Source: CAVSMC01 sp963798655 (GTDB lineage Bacteria > Pseudomonadota > Gammaproteobacteria > Burkholderiales > Casimicrobiaceae). From it: a DNA stretch of 15,334 nucleotides. Each line of letters opens with the position of its first letter. Position 1 is the stretch's first letter. The DNA lies in assembly GCA_963798655.1 (NCBI GenBank), contig CAWCUH010000019.1, positions 1-15,334 of the forward strand. The letters are read 5' to 3'. The notes below the pieces were generated by a model. That model had not been told where the DNA came from. It made no database searches and saw only the letters and a list, made by a program, of their open reading frames with translations. This document shows, one piece after another, positions 7,023 through 13,955 of this stretch. The translations under genes were made by a program, and so were the position numbers.

Positions 7023-7961
7023 ATGCGCATGCTGGATCTCGCGCTTCTGCGCACGTTCGTCGCGATCGCCGATCGCGAGACGTTCGCGCTCGCCGCCGAG
7101 CACGTGCATCGGACCCAGTCGGCGGTGACACAGCAGATGGCGCGCCTCGAGGAGCAGCTCGGCGTGGCGCTGTTCCACAAGGAAGGGCGCTCGAAGCGAT
7201 TGAGCGGGCCGGGCGTGCGCCTCCTCGACTATGCCCGCCGGCTGCTCGCGCTCAACGAGGAGGCGCTGCAGGCGGTCGCCGCACCGGAGCTGCGCGGTCC
7301 GCTACGGATCGGCAGCACCTACGATGCCGCGGAGTTCATGCTGCCGGCGCTGCTCGCCCGCTTTTCGCAGCTCTATCCGATCGTGCAGATCGAGGTGCAC
7401 ACCGCACGCTCCGCGCACCTGGTGCAGGCGCTCGAGCGCGGCGAGATCGAGATCGCGCTCGTCGCAACGCCGGCCGGTGGCGTCGCTCCTGCACGTCCGC
7501 GCATCCGCTTACGCACTTCGCCGATGGTCTGGATGGCCGCCGCCCACTACGTGCACGATCGCGCGCAGCCGGTGCCTCTCGTGCTGCCGAGCGAGCCGAG
7601 CGGCTATCGGGCCACGGCGCTCGCCGTCCTCGACGCGACCGGCATCGGGTGGCGCATTCGCCACGTCTCGACGTCTCTCGCGTTCGGCGGCCTGCGTGCG
7701 GCGCTTCGCACCGGCCTCGGTGTCACCGTGAGGACGATCGAGATGCTCGCGGAGGACCTGCGGGTCGTGTCGGGAGCCGAAGGCCTGCCGGCCCTTCCCG
7801 GCATCCACCACGACCTCTATCTTCGCGATCAACGTGCGAGCGCACCGGCGCGACGGTTGTTCGAATCTCTCGCCGAAGGCCGCGTGCGGCAGCTCGCGCA
7901 GACGCGATCGGCAGCCGCCCCGACACGGCGGAACAGCGCTCCGGCGGCGCGAAAGCGTTGA
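7023..7961 (+). CDS. LysR-family regulator, LrhA/PecT-like
   Basis: The protein has 312 residues. The N-terminal helix-turn-helix (about residues 4-62) reads L-L-R-T-F-V-A-I-A-D-R-E-T-F-A-L-A-A, then T-Q-S-A-V-T-Q-Q-M-A-R-L-E and L-F-H-K-E-G-R. The effector domain keeps features I recall from the LrhA group: R-T-S-P-M-V-W-M-A-A-A-H-Y, P-V-P-L-V-L-P-S-E-P, G-I-G-W-R-I and R-A-A-L-R-T-G-L-G-V-T-V-R. The tail after about residue 295 is Ala/Arg-rich and probably disordered. ATG 7023 has no clear Shine-Dalgarno, and ATG 7029 is an equally good start. It is transcribed away from the cupin gene and converges on the Nudix gene. It most likely controls the cupin gene and itself. The effector is unknown. 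Confidence 0.88.
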   Translation: MRMLDLALLRTFVAIADRETFALAAEHVHRTQSAVTQQMARLEEQLGVALFHKEGRSKRLSGPGVRLLDYARRLLALNEEALQAVAAPELRGPLRIGSTYDAAEFMLPALLARFSQLYPIVQIEVHTARSAHLVQALERGEIEIALVATPAGGVAPARPRIRLRTSPMVWMAAAHYVHDRAQPVPLVLPSEPSGYRATALAVLDATGIGWRIRHVSTSLAFGGLRAALRTGLGVTVRTIEMLAEDLRVVSGAEGLPALPGIHHDLYLRDQRASAPARRLFESLAEGRVRQLAQTRSAAAPTRRNSAPAARKR

Positions 7962-8006
7962 CCTCGCCTCGCCGCGCCGATGCGCGGCGCCCGGGCGAAG
8001 CCGAGG
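7962..8006. terminator. GC-rich hairpin between convergent lysR and Nudix genes, possible bidirectional terminator
   Basis: A perfect 8-bp stem pairs CGCCGCGC (7970-7977) with GCGCGGCG (7982-7989) around a four-base loop. An outer pairing of CCTCG (7962-7966) with CGAGG (8002-8006) can extend it. It fills almost the whole 49-bp gap between the two stop codons. There is no T-run on either side, so classical intrinsic termination is not assured. It may act as a pause site or mRNA 3' stabiliser. Confidence 0.5.
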
Positions 8007-8010
8007 GGCG

Positions 8011-8913
8011 CTACAGATCGAGCGACGCGCGGAGCAGCGACTGCAGCGCCGCGCGCAGTGGCGCGTCGGCGGCAATCGCCCGGCGCAGCAGGAAATCGAG
8101 CACGACGAGGCTTGCGTCGACGGTGACGACATCGGGGCCGGACGCGTTCGCGATGAGCCGCGCAGCGGCGTCGAGCGTCACGCAGCGGTGCTCGACCGCT
8201 TCGCCGTCCTGGTTGCACGGCTCGAAATCCCCGGGCAACTCGAGATCGTGGACGAACACCGTTTCGCGCTGCAGGCCGTCGGGCTGCTCGCGACAGATCG
8301 TCAGTCTGCCCGCCGACCGTGCGTTCCGCGCGATTTCGGCCGGGATGCCCGCTTCCTCCCACGCCTCCTTGATCAGCGTTGCGCGCACCGGGTCGGCGCC
8401 GCGCGCGCTCGCGCCCTCGGCCGCGATGCCGCCACCGACGAGATTGTCGAGCCGATCGGGATCGATCGCCTTCTTGGGGCTGCGCCGCGCGAACCACAGC
8501 GCAAGCGAGCCGTCGCGGCGGCGCACGTAGCCGTTCGCGTGCGCGGCGTGCGTGCGAATGCCGAAATAGCGCGCCGCCGCGCGCTCGAGCAGGAACAGCG
8601 CCGGTGCGCCGAACTGCGGCACGACGGCGTAGCGCTCGTCGCGCCATGCGGTGAGCAGACGTTCGCGCTCGAGCTCGCGCGCGACGCGCCGCATCGCATC
8701 GCTGCGCATCGGCGCGGTGCACAGGCTCGGCGTGAATTGGATGCAGCGCGCGTGCGCAACGAAGACGTCGGTGAAGCGCGCAATCCGCGACGCGCGCTCG
8801 TCGTCGAGGCAGCCGACGGCGACGCCGTCGACCACCAGCGGGCGATAACGCTTTGCAGGAGGCGCGAGCTCGGCGCGTAGTCGCTCGGCGATCGCGGGTA
8901 GAATATCGTCCAT
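8011..8913 (-). CDS. DUF4743/Nudix hydrolase
   Basis: The protein has 300 residues. ATG 8913 opens M-D-D-I-L-P-A-I-A-E-R-L. Residues 1-130 are the DUF4743-type N-terminal domain found before Nudix domains, as in fungal TNR3-like and bacterial proteins. The Nudix region spans about 130-300. Its catalytic helix is K-E-A-W-E-E-A-G-I at 182-190, with Lys in place of the usual Arg. Between G-G-G-I-A-A-E (160-166) and the helix, the stretch G-A-S-A-R-G-A-D is longer than the Nudix consensus (G-x5-E-x7-R-E). Either Asp174 takes the conserved Glu position or there is a small insertion. The protein probably hydrolyses a nucleoside- or thiamine-diphosphate-type substrate, but specificity is not visible. 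The gene is divergent from the HAD gene by 27 bp, and its 3' end is duplicated at 6199-6236. Confidence 0.82.
   Translation of the reverse strand: MDDILPAIAERLRAELAPPAKRYRPLVVDGVAVGCLDDERASRIARFTDVFVAHARCIQFTPSLCTAPMRSDAMRRVARELERERLLTAWRDERYAVVPQFGAPALFLLERAAARYFGIRTHAAHANGYVRRRDGSLALWFARRSPKKAIDPDRLDNLVGGGIAAEGASARGADPVRATLIKEAWEEAGIPAEIARNARSAGRLTICREQPDGLQRETVFVHDLELPGDFEPCNQDGEAVEHRCVTLDAAARLIANASGPDVVTVDASLVVLDFLLRRAIAADAPLRAALQSLLRASLDL
8018..8055. repeat. Direct repeat copy B, inside the Nudix gene 3' end
   Basis: This is the partner of 6199-6236, with 37 of 38 bases identical in the same orientation. It encodes the last residues of the intact Nudix protein, so it is the likely parental copy. 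The two copies bracket the cupin and LysR genes, about 1.8 kb. No integrase, transposase or longer terminal repeat was found between them. Confidence 0.8.
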
Positions 8914-8940
8914 CGCCACGCGTTCATTGTAGTCCGCCAA

Positions 8941-9612
8941 GTGCCTGCCGACGTTCTCGCGCTGTTCGACATGGACCATACGCTGTTGCCGCACGACAGC
9001 GACGAGCAGTGGGTCGAGTTCCTGATCGGCGAAGGCGAGCTCGACCGCGGCGTCTACGAGGAAGCGAACCACGCGCTGATCGCTCGTTACAACCGTGGCG
9101 AGGCGGGACCGATCGAGTTCACCGAGTTCTATCTGTCGACGCTTGCGCGCGCCGATCCGTCGAGGCTCGCGGCGCTGCGCGATCGTTATCTCGCGACCAA
9201 TGTTCGGCCCAGCATTTCCGACAAGGCGCGCGCTCTCGTGAACAGGCATCTGCAGGCGGCCGACATCACGGTGATCACCACGGCGGTGTCGACATTCCTC
9301 GCACAGCCGATCGCCGCGGAGTTCGGCGTGATCGACGTGATCGCCACCGAGCCCGAGATCGTCGGCGGACGCTACACCGGCCGCGTCGTCGGCACGCCGA
9401 ACATGCGCGAGGGCAAGGTCGAGCGACTGCACGGATGGCTCGCGGCGCGCGGGCGCCGGCTCGCCGACTTCCGCGAAGTGTGGGCGTACGCCGACTCGCA
9501 GAACGATCTCGCGTTGCTATCGCACGTGACGAACCCCGTGGCGGTCAATGCCGATCCGGTGCTCGCCGTGCATGCGCGCCACAAAGGCTGGCCTATCGTC
9601 CAGATCAACTGA
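8941..9612 (+). CDS. HAD-superfamily IB phosphatase (SerB-like)
   Basis: The protein has 223 residues. GTG 8941 is used because the only nearby ATG (8971) falls inside the catalytic motif. Motif I is D-M-D-H-T-L with nucleophile Asp10 and general acid Asp12. Motif II is V-I-T-T-A (Thr at about 113-114). Motif III is E-G-K-V with Lys159. Motif IV is Y-A-D-S-Q-N-D-L with Asp185 and Asp189. This is the class IB layout, with a helical cap at about residues 15-85 as in phosphoserine phosphatase. The substrate is unknown. SerB proper is one option, but the size and sequence better fit the general HAD-IB hydrolase group. It overlaps folD by one base (TGATG), so the two form an operon. No clear Shine-Dalgarno is seen before the GTG. 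Confidence 0.85.
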   Translation: MPADVLALFDMDHTLLPHDSDEQWVEFLIGEGELDRGVYEEANHALIARYNRGEAGPIEFTEFYLSTLARADPSRLAALRDRYLATNVRPSISDKARALVNRHLQAADITVITTAVSTFLAQPIAAEFGVIDVIATEPEIVGGRYTGRVVGTPNMREGKVERLHGWLAARGRRLADFREVWAYADSQNDLALLSHVTNPVAVNADPVLAVHARHKGWPIVQIN

Positions 9613-10466
9613 TGACGGCACGAATCATCGATGGCAAGGCAAGGGCGGCGCGACTCACCGCCGACGTCGCGGACGCGGTCGCGGCGCGCACCGCATCCGG
9701 CCGGCCGGCACCGGGGCTCGCCGTCGTGCTCGTCGGCGAGAACGCCGCCTCGCAGGTGTACGTGCGCAACAAACGGCGCACGACCGACACCGTCGGCATG
9801 CGCTCGTTTGCGCACGACCTGCGCGCCGACGTGTCGCAGCAGGATCTGCTCTCGCTGATCGAGCGGCTCAACGCCGATGCGGCGGTGAACGGCATCCTCG
9901 TGCAGCTGCCGCTGCCGAAGCACATCGACGCGGACAGGGTCACCGAGGCGATCGACCCGCGCAAGGACGTCGACGGCTTCCATCCGTACAACATCGGGCG
10001 ACTGGTGCTGAAGCGCCCGATGTTGCGGCCGTGCACGCCTTACGGCTGCATGACGCTGCTCGCCGAAACCGGCGAGGATCTCGTCGGCAAGCATGCGGTG
10101 ATCGTCGGCCAGTCGAACATCGTCGGGCGGCCGATGGCTCTCGAGCTGCTGATGACGCGCTGCACGGTGACCGTCTGCCACTCGGCGACGCGCGACCTGC
10201 CGCGCGTCGTGCGCGACGGCGATATCGTCGTCGCGGCGGTCGGCAAGCCCGCGTTCGTCCGCGGCGAATGGATCAAGCCGGGTGCGATCGTGATCGACGT
10301 CGGCATCAATCGTCGCACCGACGGCAAGCTCGTCGGCGACGTCGATTACGCGCCGGCCGCCGAGCGTGCGGCCTGGATCACGCCAGTGCCCGGTGGCGTC
10401 GGCCCGATGACGATCGCAACGCTGCTCGCGAACACGCTGCGCGCCGCCGAGCTGCAGGGCGCCTGA
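9612..10466 (+). CDS. folD: Bifunctional methylene-THF dehydrogenase / methenyl-THF cyclohydrolase
   Basis: The protein has 284 residues, the standard FolD length. Its ATG overlaps the preceding TGA (ATGA at 9612). It interconverts 5,10-methylene-, 5,10-methenyl- and 10-formyl-tetrahydrofolate in the cytoplasm. Tyr50 and Lys54 in V-Y-V-R-N-K-R are the catalytic pair, V-Q-L-P-L-P is at 97-102, K-D-V-D-G-F-H-P is at 118-125, and the nucleotide loop G-Q-S-N-I-V-G-R-P starts near 166. P-V-P-G-G-V-G-P-M-T at about 258-267 is the C-terminal family signature. All key residues are present and no lesion is seen. It is probably expressed with the HAD gene by translational coupling. Its stop lies three bases from the stop of the convergent methyltransferase gene. 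Confidence 0.96.
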   Translation: MTARIIDGKARAARLTADVADAVAARTASGRPAPGLAVVLVGENAASQVYVRNKRRTTDTVGMRSFAHDLRADVSQQDLLSLIERLNADAAVNGILVQLPLPKHIDADRVTEAIDPRKDVDGFHPYNIGRLVLKRPMLRPCTPYGCMTLLAETGEDLVGKHAVIVGQSNIVGRPMALELLMTRCTVTVCHSATRDLPRVVRDGDIVVAAVGKPAFVRGEWIKPGAIVIDVGINRRTDGKLVGDVDYAPAAERAAWITPVPGGVGPMTIATLLANTLRAAELQGA

Positions 10467-10469
10467 CGC

Positions 10470-11768
10470 TCACGCCGCGACGAGCGGCGCGGCGTCGCGA
10501 TGACGCAGCAGCAGCCGATCGATCGACGCGAGAAGGTCGTGCAACGGACGGAAATCCTCGAAGAGCGCGTCGTCGCCCGGCGATGCGCCGCTCCGCGCGA
10601 GCTCGGCGCGAACGCCGTCGAAGATCTCGCCGAACGTGCGCTGCCCGTCGATTCGCGCCAGGACGTGCCGCCCGTAGCGGCCGGGATCGGCGACCGCGCG
10701 CACGCCGGTATGCTGATGCGTCAGCAGAAACGGCCGGTCGGCATGACGCGCGACGAGCGCTGCGAGCTCGGCACCGGTCAGCGGCTCGTGGAAGAAAAGC
10801 GGAACGTAGTCGCGCTCTGCGTACGGCGCGCGACGCGATCCGCGCGTCGCGTAGAGCGTGTGCATGATCACGGTGCCTGACAGCAGCTCGCCGATCTCGT
10901 GGCGGCGTCGCGCGGGCAGCGCGGAGATTTCATCGATCAGCGCCGCGTGATCGGGCCCCAGCGTGAGTGCCGGTTCGTACGCCGAGCGACCGCGCTGCAC
11001 GTCGGTCAGCTCGACGTGCAGGCCGCGTCGATCGACGAGCCATTCGTAGACTTCGCCGATCGTGAACGGACGATCGCGCGCGTGCAGCAGCAGGTCGACG
11101 ATGCCGGGGTCGCCGAACGCAATGTGGTCGCGATGCAGCGGCTCGGTGCGCTTGAACCAGTTCGTCGGCGGCAGCGTTGCGAGCACCTGCCGCGCGGTCG
11201 CGATGCGTTGGTCGAGCGGGTCGTCGTCGTCGAGCAGCCGCAGCAGCGCCTGCAGCTGATGGACGCCGGCGCGCCCGGCCGTCGCGTACAGCATCAGCCC
11301 GAGCGCGCCGTCCGGCGCGAGCGATGCAAGAAGCGCATCGAGCGCTGCGTCGGGGTCGTCGAGACGGTGCAGCATCCCGACGCAATTGACGTAATCGAAC
11401 GTGCCCAGCCCGAGCCCCGGCAAAGACAGCGGCGAATCGTGAACGAAGCGGATGTTGGCGAGACCACGAAGCTGCGCGCGCTCGCGCGCGATCGCGACGC
11501 TCGCCTCCGATGCGTCGAGATGCACGACCTCGGCGTTCGTATCGCGCAATTGCTCGGCGAGGAAGATCGTCGCGTCGCCGGTGCCACCACCCGCGACGAG
11601 CGCGCGAAAGCCGTCGCGAAACGTCTGCCGGCCGGCGAAGCCGTAATGGTTGAGCATCGGCAGAGCGTCGAGCCACGTGCGTACGAGGCGGCGTGTCTCT
11701 TCGCCGCGATTCCACGGCGGGTACGGCGGCGCCTCGGACTGCGCCCGCGCCGCGTTGGCACTGCTCAC
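10470..11768 (-). CDS. SAM-dependent methyltransferase with a C-terminal regulatory-type domain
   Basis: The protein has 432 residues. GTG 11768 overlaps the aldehyde dehydrogenase TGA as GTGA, so it is translated by coupling. Residues about 15-50 carry P-P-Y-P-P-W and L-N-H-Y-G-F-A-G. A class I Rossmann methyltransferase follows: motif I V-A-G-G-G-T-G-D-A at 58-66, the acidic SAM ligand Asp85 in H-L-D-A-S, and motif V-G-M-L-H-R-L-D-D-P near 130-139. L-M-L-Y-A-T-A-G-R-A-G-V-H-Q-L is typical of a bacterial family of large methyltransferases of unknown target. The last 100 residues (A-R-I-D-G-Q-R-T-F-G-E-I) resemble the winged regulatory-type domain seen after such methyltransferases. The substrate is unknown. 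Operon position suggests a role with the oxidised product of the upstream dehydrogenases or with the same signal, but nothing in the sequence proves it. Confidence 0.8.
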   Translation of the reverse strand: MSSANAARAQSEAPPYPPWNRGEETRRLVRTWLDALPMLNHYGFAGRQTFRDGFRALVAGGGTGDATIFLAEQLRDTNAEVVHLDASEASVAIARERAQLRGLANIRFVHDSPLSLPGLGLGTFDYVNCVGMLHRLDDPDAALDALLASLAPDGALGLMLYATAGRAGVHQLQALLRLLDDDDPLDQRIATARQVLATLPPTNWFKRTEPLHRDHIAFGDPGIVDLLLHARDRPFTIGEVYEWLVDRRGLHVELTDVQRGRSAYEPALTLGPDHAALIDEISALPARRRHEIGELLSGTVIMHTLYATRGSRRAPYAERDYVPLFFHEPLTGAELAALVARHADRPFLLTHQHTGVRAVADPGRYGRHVLARIDGQRTFGEIFDGVRAELARSGASPGDDALFEDFRPLHDLLASIDRLLLRHRDAAPLVAA

Positions 11769-13147
11769 GCGCTGCGCAGGTGCCACGCTTTTGGCCGCGT
11801 GAACGTCTGGATGCCGTACGTCGACAACGTGAGGCCGATGCCCGAGTGGCCGATACCGGACCACGGCAGCCGCGGGCTCACGCGGTCGCAGCAGTTCCAG
11901 TACACGCTGCCTGAGTGCACGCGCGCGAGGATGCGTCGCGCGCGCTTCTCGTCGGTGGCGTAGACGCCGGCGGTAAGGCCATACTCGGTGTCGTTCATCA
12001 GATCGACCGCGGCGTCGTCGTCGGCGACCGCCTGGATGCCGATGATCGGTCCGAAGCTCTCGTCGCGCATGAGCGCCATCGAATGATCGACATCGGCGAA
12101 CACCGTGGGCTCGAACCAGTTGCCCTTCGCGAAGGCACCGGCGAGCTTGGCGATGCGACCGCCGAGCAGCAGCTTCGCGCCCTTTTTCCTCGCGTCGGCG
12201 ACCTGCTGCTTCAGCACGTCGAGCTGAGGCCGGCGCGTGATCGCGCCGATGTACGTCGACTCGTCCATCGGATCGCCCGTCTTGTACGTCTTCACCTCGG
12301 CGACGAATGCATCGACGAACGACCGATAGATCGATTCGTGCACGTAGATCCGTTCGACCGAGCAGCACGACTGCCCCGTGTTGTAGAACGCGCCGTCGGC
12401 GAGGCCGGCCGCGGCCGCTTTCACATCGGCGTCGTCGCAGACGTACACCGGATCCTTGCCGCCGAGCTCCAACTGGACCTTGATCATCCGGCGTGCGGCG
12501 ATGGCGGCGATCTTCGCGCCGGTCGTGTACGAGCCGGTGAAGAACACGCCGTCGACAGGCTGGCGCAGCAGCGCGGCGCCCGTCGCGCCGTCGCCGACGA
12601 CCGGAACGAAGACGTCCGCCGGGACCCCCGATTCGTGCAGCATCTCGCCGATGTGGATGCCGGTGAGCGTCGCGTACTCGGAGGGCTTGTAGAGAACGGC
12701 ATTGCCGGCGACCAGCGCCGGCACGAAAACGTTGCTGCCGACGAAGTACGGATAGTTCCACGCGGAGACGTTCGCGACGACGCCGAGCGGCTCGTGCGAG
12801 ATGCGCTCCTCGAGCTTGCCGGCCTCGGCATGGACTTTCTCGTCGCGCAGCGCGCGCGCCGACTCGGCAAGAAAGAAGTCGATCCGCGTGAGGAGGCCGT
12901 TCAATTCGTTGCGTGACTGACGGATCGGCTTGCCGACTTCCTGCGTCAGCGTTCGCGCGAGCGTCTCGCGCAGGGCGACGACGCGCTCGCGAAAGCGCGC
13001 GATAGCGGCAATGCGCTTGGCGATCGGCATGCGCGCCCACCGCTGCTGACCCGCGCGCGCCGTCTCGTACTTGCGCTTCACCGCGGCGAGATTGTCGGGA
13101 ATGATGTCGATCAGTGCGGCGCCGGTGGCGGGATTGACGATTTTCAT
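11765..13147 (-). CDS. NAD(P)-dependent aldehyde dehydrogenase
   Basis: The protein has 460 residues, a full-length ALDH. Residues 1-6 read M-K-I-V-N-P, a compact N-terminus like that of semialdehyde dehydrogenases. Key residues are Asn131 (S-A-W-N-Y-P), Lys154 (L-Y-K-P-S-E), the NAD loop F-F-T-G-S at 202-206, general base Glu227 (Q-L-E-L-G-G-K) and catalytic Cys261 (N-T-G-Q-S-C-C). It would oxidise an aldehyde to an acid. In this operon the natural aldehyde donor is the alcohol dehydrogenase upstream. Phosphonoacetaldehyde dehydrogenase (PhnY) was considered because of the AEP genes nearby, but the gene sits about 5.6 kb away in a separate operon and I see no PhnY-specific feature. The gap to the amidase stop is 16 bases, and the gene overlaps the methyltransferase by four. 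Confidence 0.86.
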   Translation of the reverse strand: MKIVNPATGAALIDIIPDNLAAVKRKYETARAGQQRWARMPIAKRIAAIARFRERVVALRETLARTLTQEVGKPIRQSRNELNGLLTRIDFFLAESARALRDEKVHAEAGKLEERISHEPLGVVANVSAWNYPYFVGSNVFVPALVAGNAVLYKPSEYATLTGIHIGEMLHESGVPADVFVPVVGDGATGAALLRQPVDGVFFTGSYTTGAKIAAIAARRMIKVQLELGGKDPVYVCDDADVKAAAAGLADGAFYNTGQSCCSVERIYVHESIYRSFVDAFVAEVKTYKTGDPMDESTYIGAITRRPQLDVLKQQVADARKKGAKLLLGGRIAKLAGAFAKGNWFEPTVFADVDHSMALMRDESFGPIIGIQAVADDDAAVDLMNDTEYGLTAGVYATDEKRARRILARVHSGSVYWNCCDRVSPRLPWSGIGHSGIGLTLSTYGIQTFTRPKAWHLRSA

Positions 13148-13163
13148 GAGCGATCGTGGCGTG

Positions 13164-13952
13164 TCAGAGCGCGAATGCCGCGGACTTGTGCCGCTCCGCC
13201 GCCGCGAGGAAGTCGTCCAGGATCGGCGTGTCGTCGACGAGCGAGCGGTCGGTCGGATCGTGGAACTCGGGGTGCCACTGCACGGCGAACACGTAGCCGG
13301 AGCCTTTCCAGCGCAGCGCCTCGATGACGCGATCGGGCTCGGAGCGCGCCTCGACGACGAGGTCGCGGCCGACGTCCTTCACGGCCTGGTGATGGATCGA
13401 GTTCGTCTTCACGACGGTCGTGCCGGCGTAGAGCTTCGCGAGCGGCGTGCCTTCGACGAACGACGTCGCATGGCAGTTGCGCTCGTAGATCGTCCAGTTG
13501 CGGTGGTTGAGCGCCGACGGCAGCTGAGTGGCGAGATCCTGGTAGAGCGTGCCGCCTTGCGCGACGTTGATCACCTGCAGGCCGCGGCAGACGCCGAGGA
13601 CGGGCTTCTGCCGCGACATGAACGCGCGCAGCAGCGCGATCTCGTACTCGTCGCGGATGCGATCGCCGTTCCATTCGGGTCGCAGCGGTTCTTCGCCGTA
13701 CGTCTGCGGACAGACGTCCGAACCGCCCATCAGCACGAGGCCGTCGAGCTCGTCGGCGTACGCGTCGGTCGTCGCTTTGCTGCCCGCGCGCCGCGTGCGT
13801 CCTTCCGGCGAGGGCACCATGAAGGCGAGCACGTCGCGCTGCATCAGCCAGTGCGCGACGTTCTGCTCGATGTACTGCAGCGTCATTCCCTTGAAGATCG
13901 GACGCTGCGGATCCTCGTGGAAGAAGCACGCCGAGATGCCGATCTTCAGCAT
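13164..13952 (-). CDS. Gamma-glutamyl-GABA hydrolase-like class I glutamine amidotransferase (PuuD family)
   Basis: The protein has 262 residues, matching PuuD-type peptidase C26 enzymes. The triad is visible: nucleophile Cys122 in L-G-V-C-R-G-L-Q, His227 and Glu229 in V-Q-W-H-P-E-F. The oxyanion strand is L-V-L-M-G-G-S-D-V at 72-80, and H-H-Q at 187-189 is also typical. Family members hydrolyse gamma-glutamyl amides to glutamate and an amine or amino acid. The gene starts three bases after the alcohol dehydrogenase stop and is followed by the aldehyde dehydrogenase. This placement suggests it removes the glutamyl group after the alcohol has been oxidised to the acid. A true biosynthetic amidotransferase is unlikely because no synthase domain or partner is adjacent. 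Confidence 0.88.
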   Translation of the reverse strand: MLKIGISACFFHEDPQRPIFKGMTLQYIEQNVAHWLMQRDVLAFMVPSPEGRTRRAGSKATTDAYADELDGLVLMGGSDVCPQTYGEEPLRPEWNGDRIRDEYEIALLRAFMSRQKPVLGVCRGLQVINVAQGGTLYQDLATQLPSALNHRNWTIYERNCHATSFVEGTPLAKLYAGTTVVKTNSIHHQAVKDVGRDLVVEARSEPDRVIEALRWKGSGYVFAVQWHPEFHDPTDRSLVDDTPILDDFLAAAERHKSAAFAL

Positions 13953-13955
13953 CCG

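Noticed and set aside
6199..8055. An insertion sequence or integrative element bounded by the 38-bp direct repeat
   Set aside because: No transposase, integrase, terminal inverted repeats or target-site duplication was found inside; only the duplication itself is claimed.
10470..13040. A single 856-residue fused protein running through the aldehyde dehydrogenase gene into the methyltransferase
   Set aside because: The upstream part is an out-of-frame shadow of the dehydrogenase; the GTG at 11768 with GTGA overlap explains the methyltransferase start.
11765..13147. Calling the aldehyde dehydrogenase PhnY (phosphonoacetaldehyde dehydrogenase)
   Set aside because: It lies in a separate operon with an alcohol dehydrogenase and a gamma-glutamyl hydrolase, and no PhnY-specific feature could be recognised; kept as a generic aldehyde dehydrogenase.
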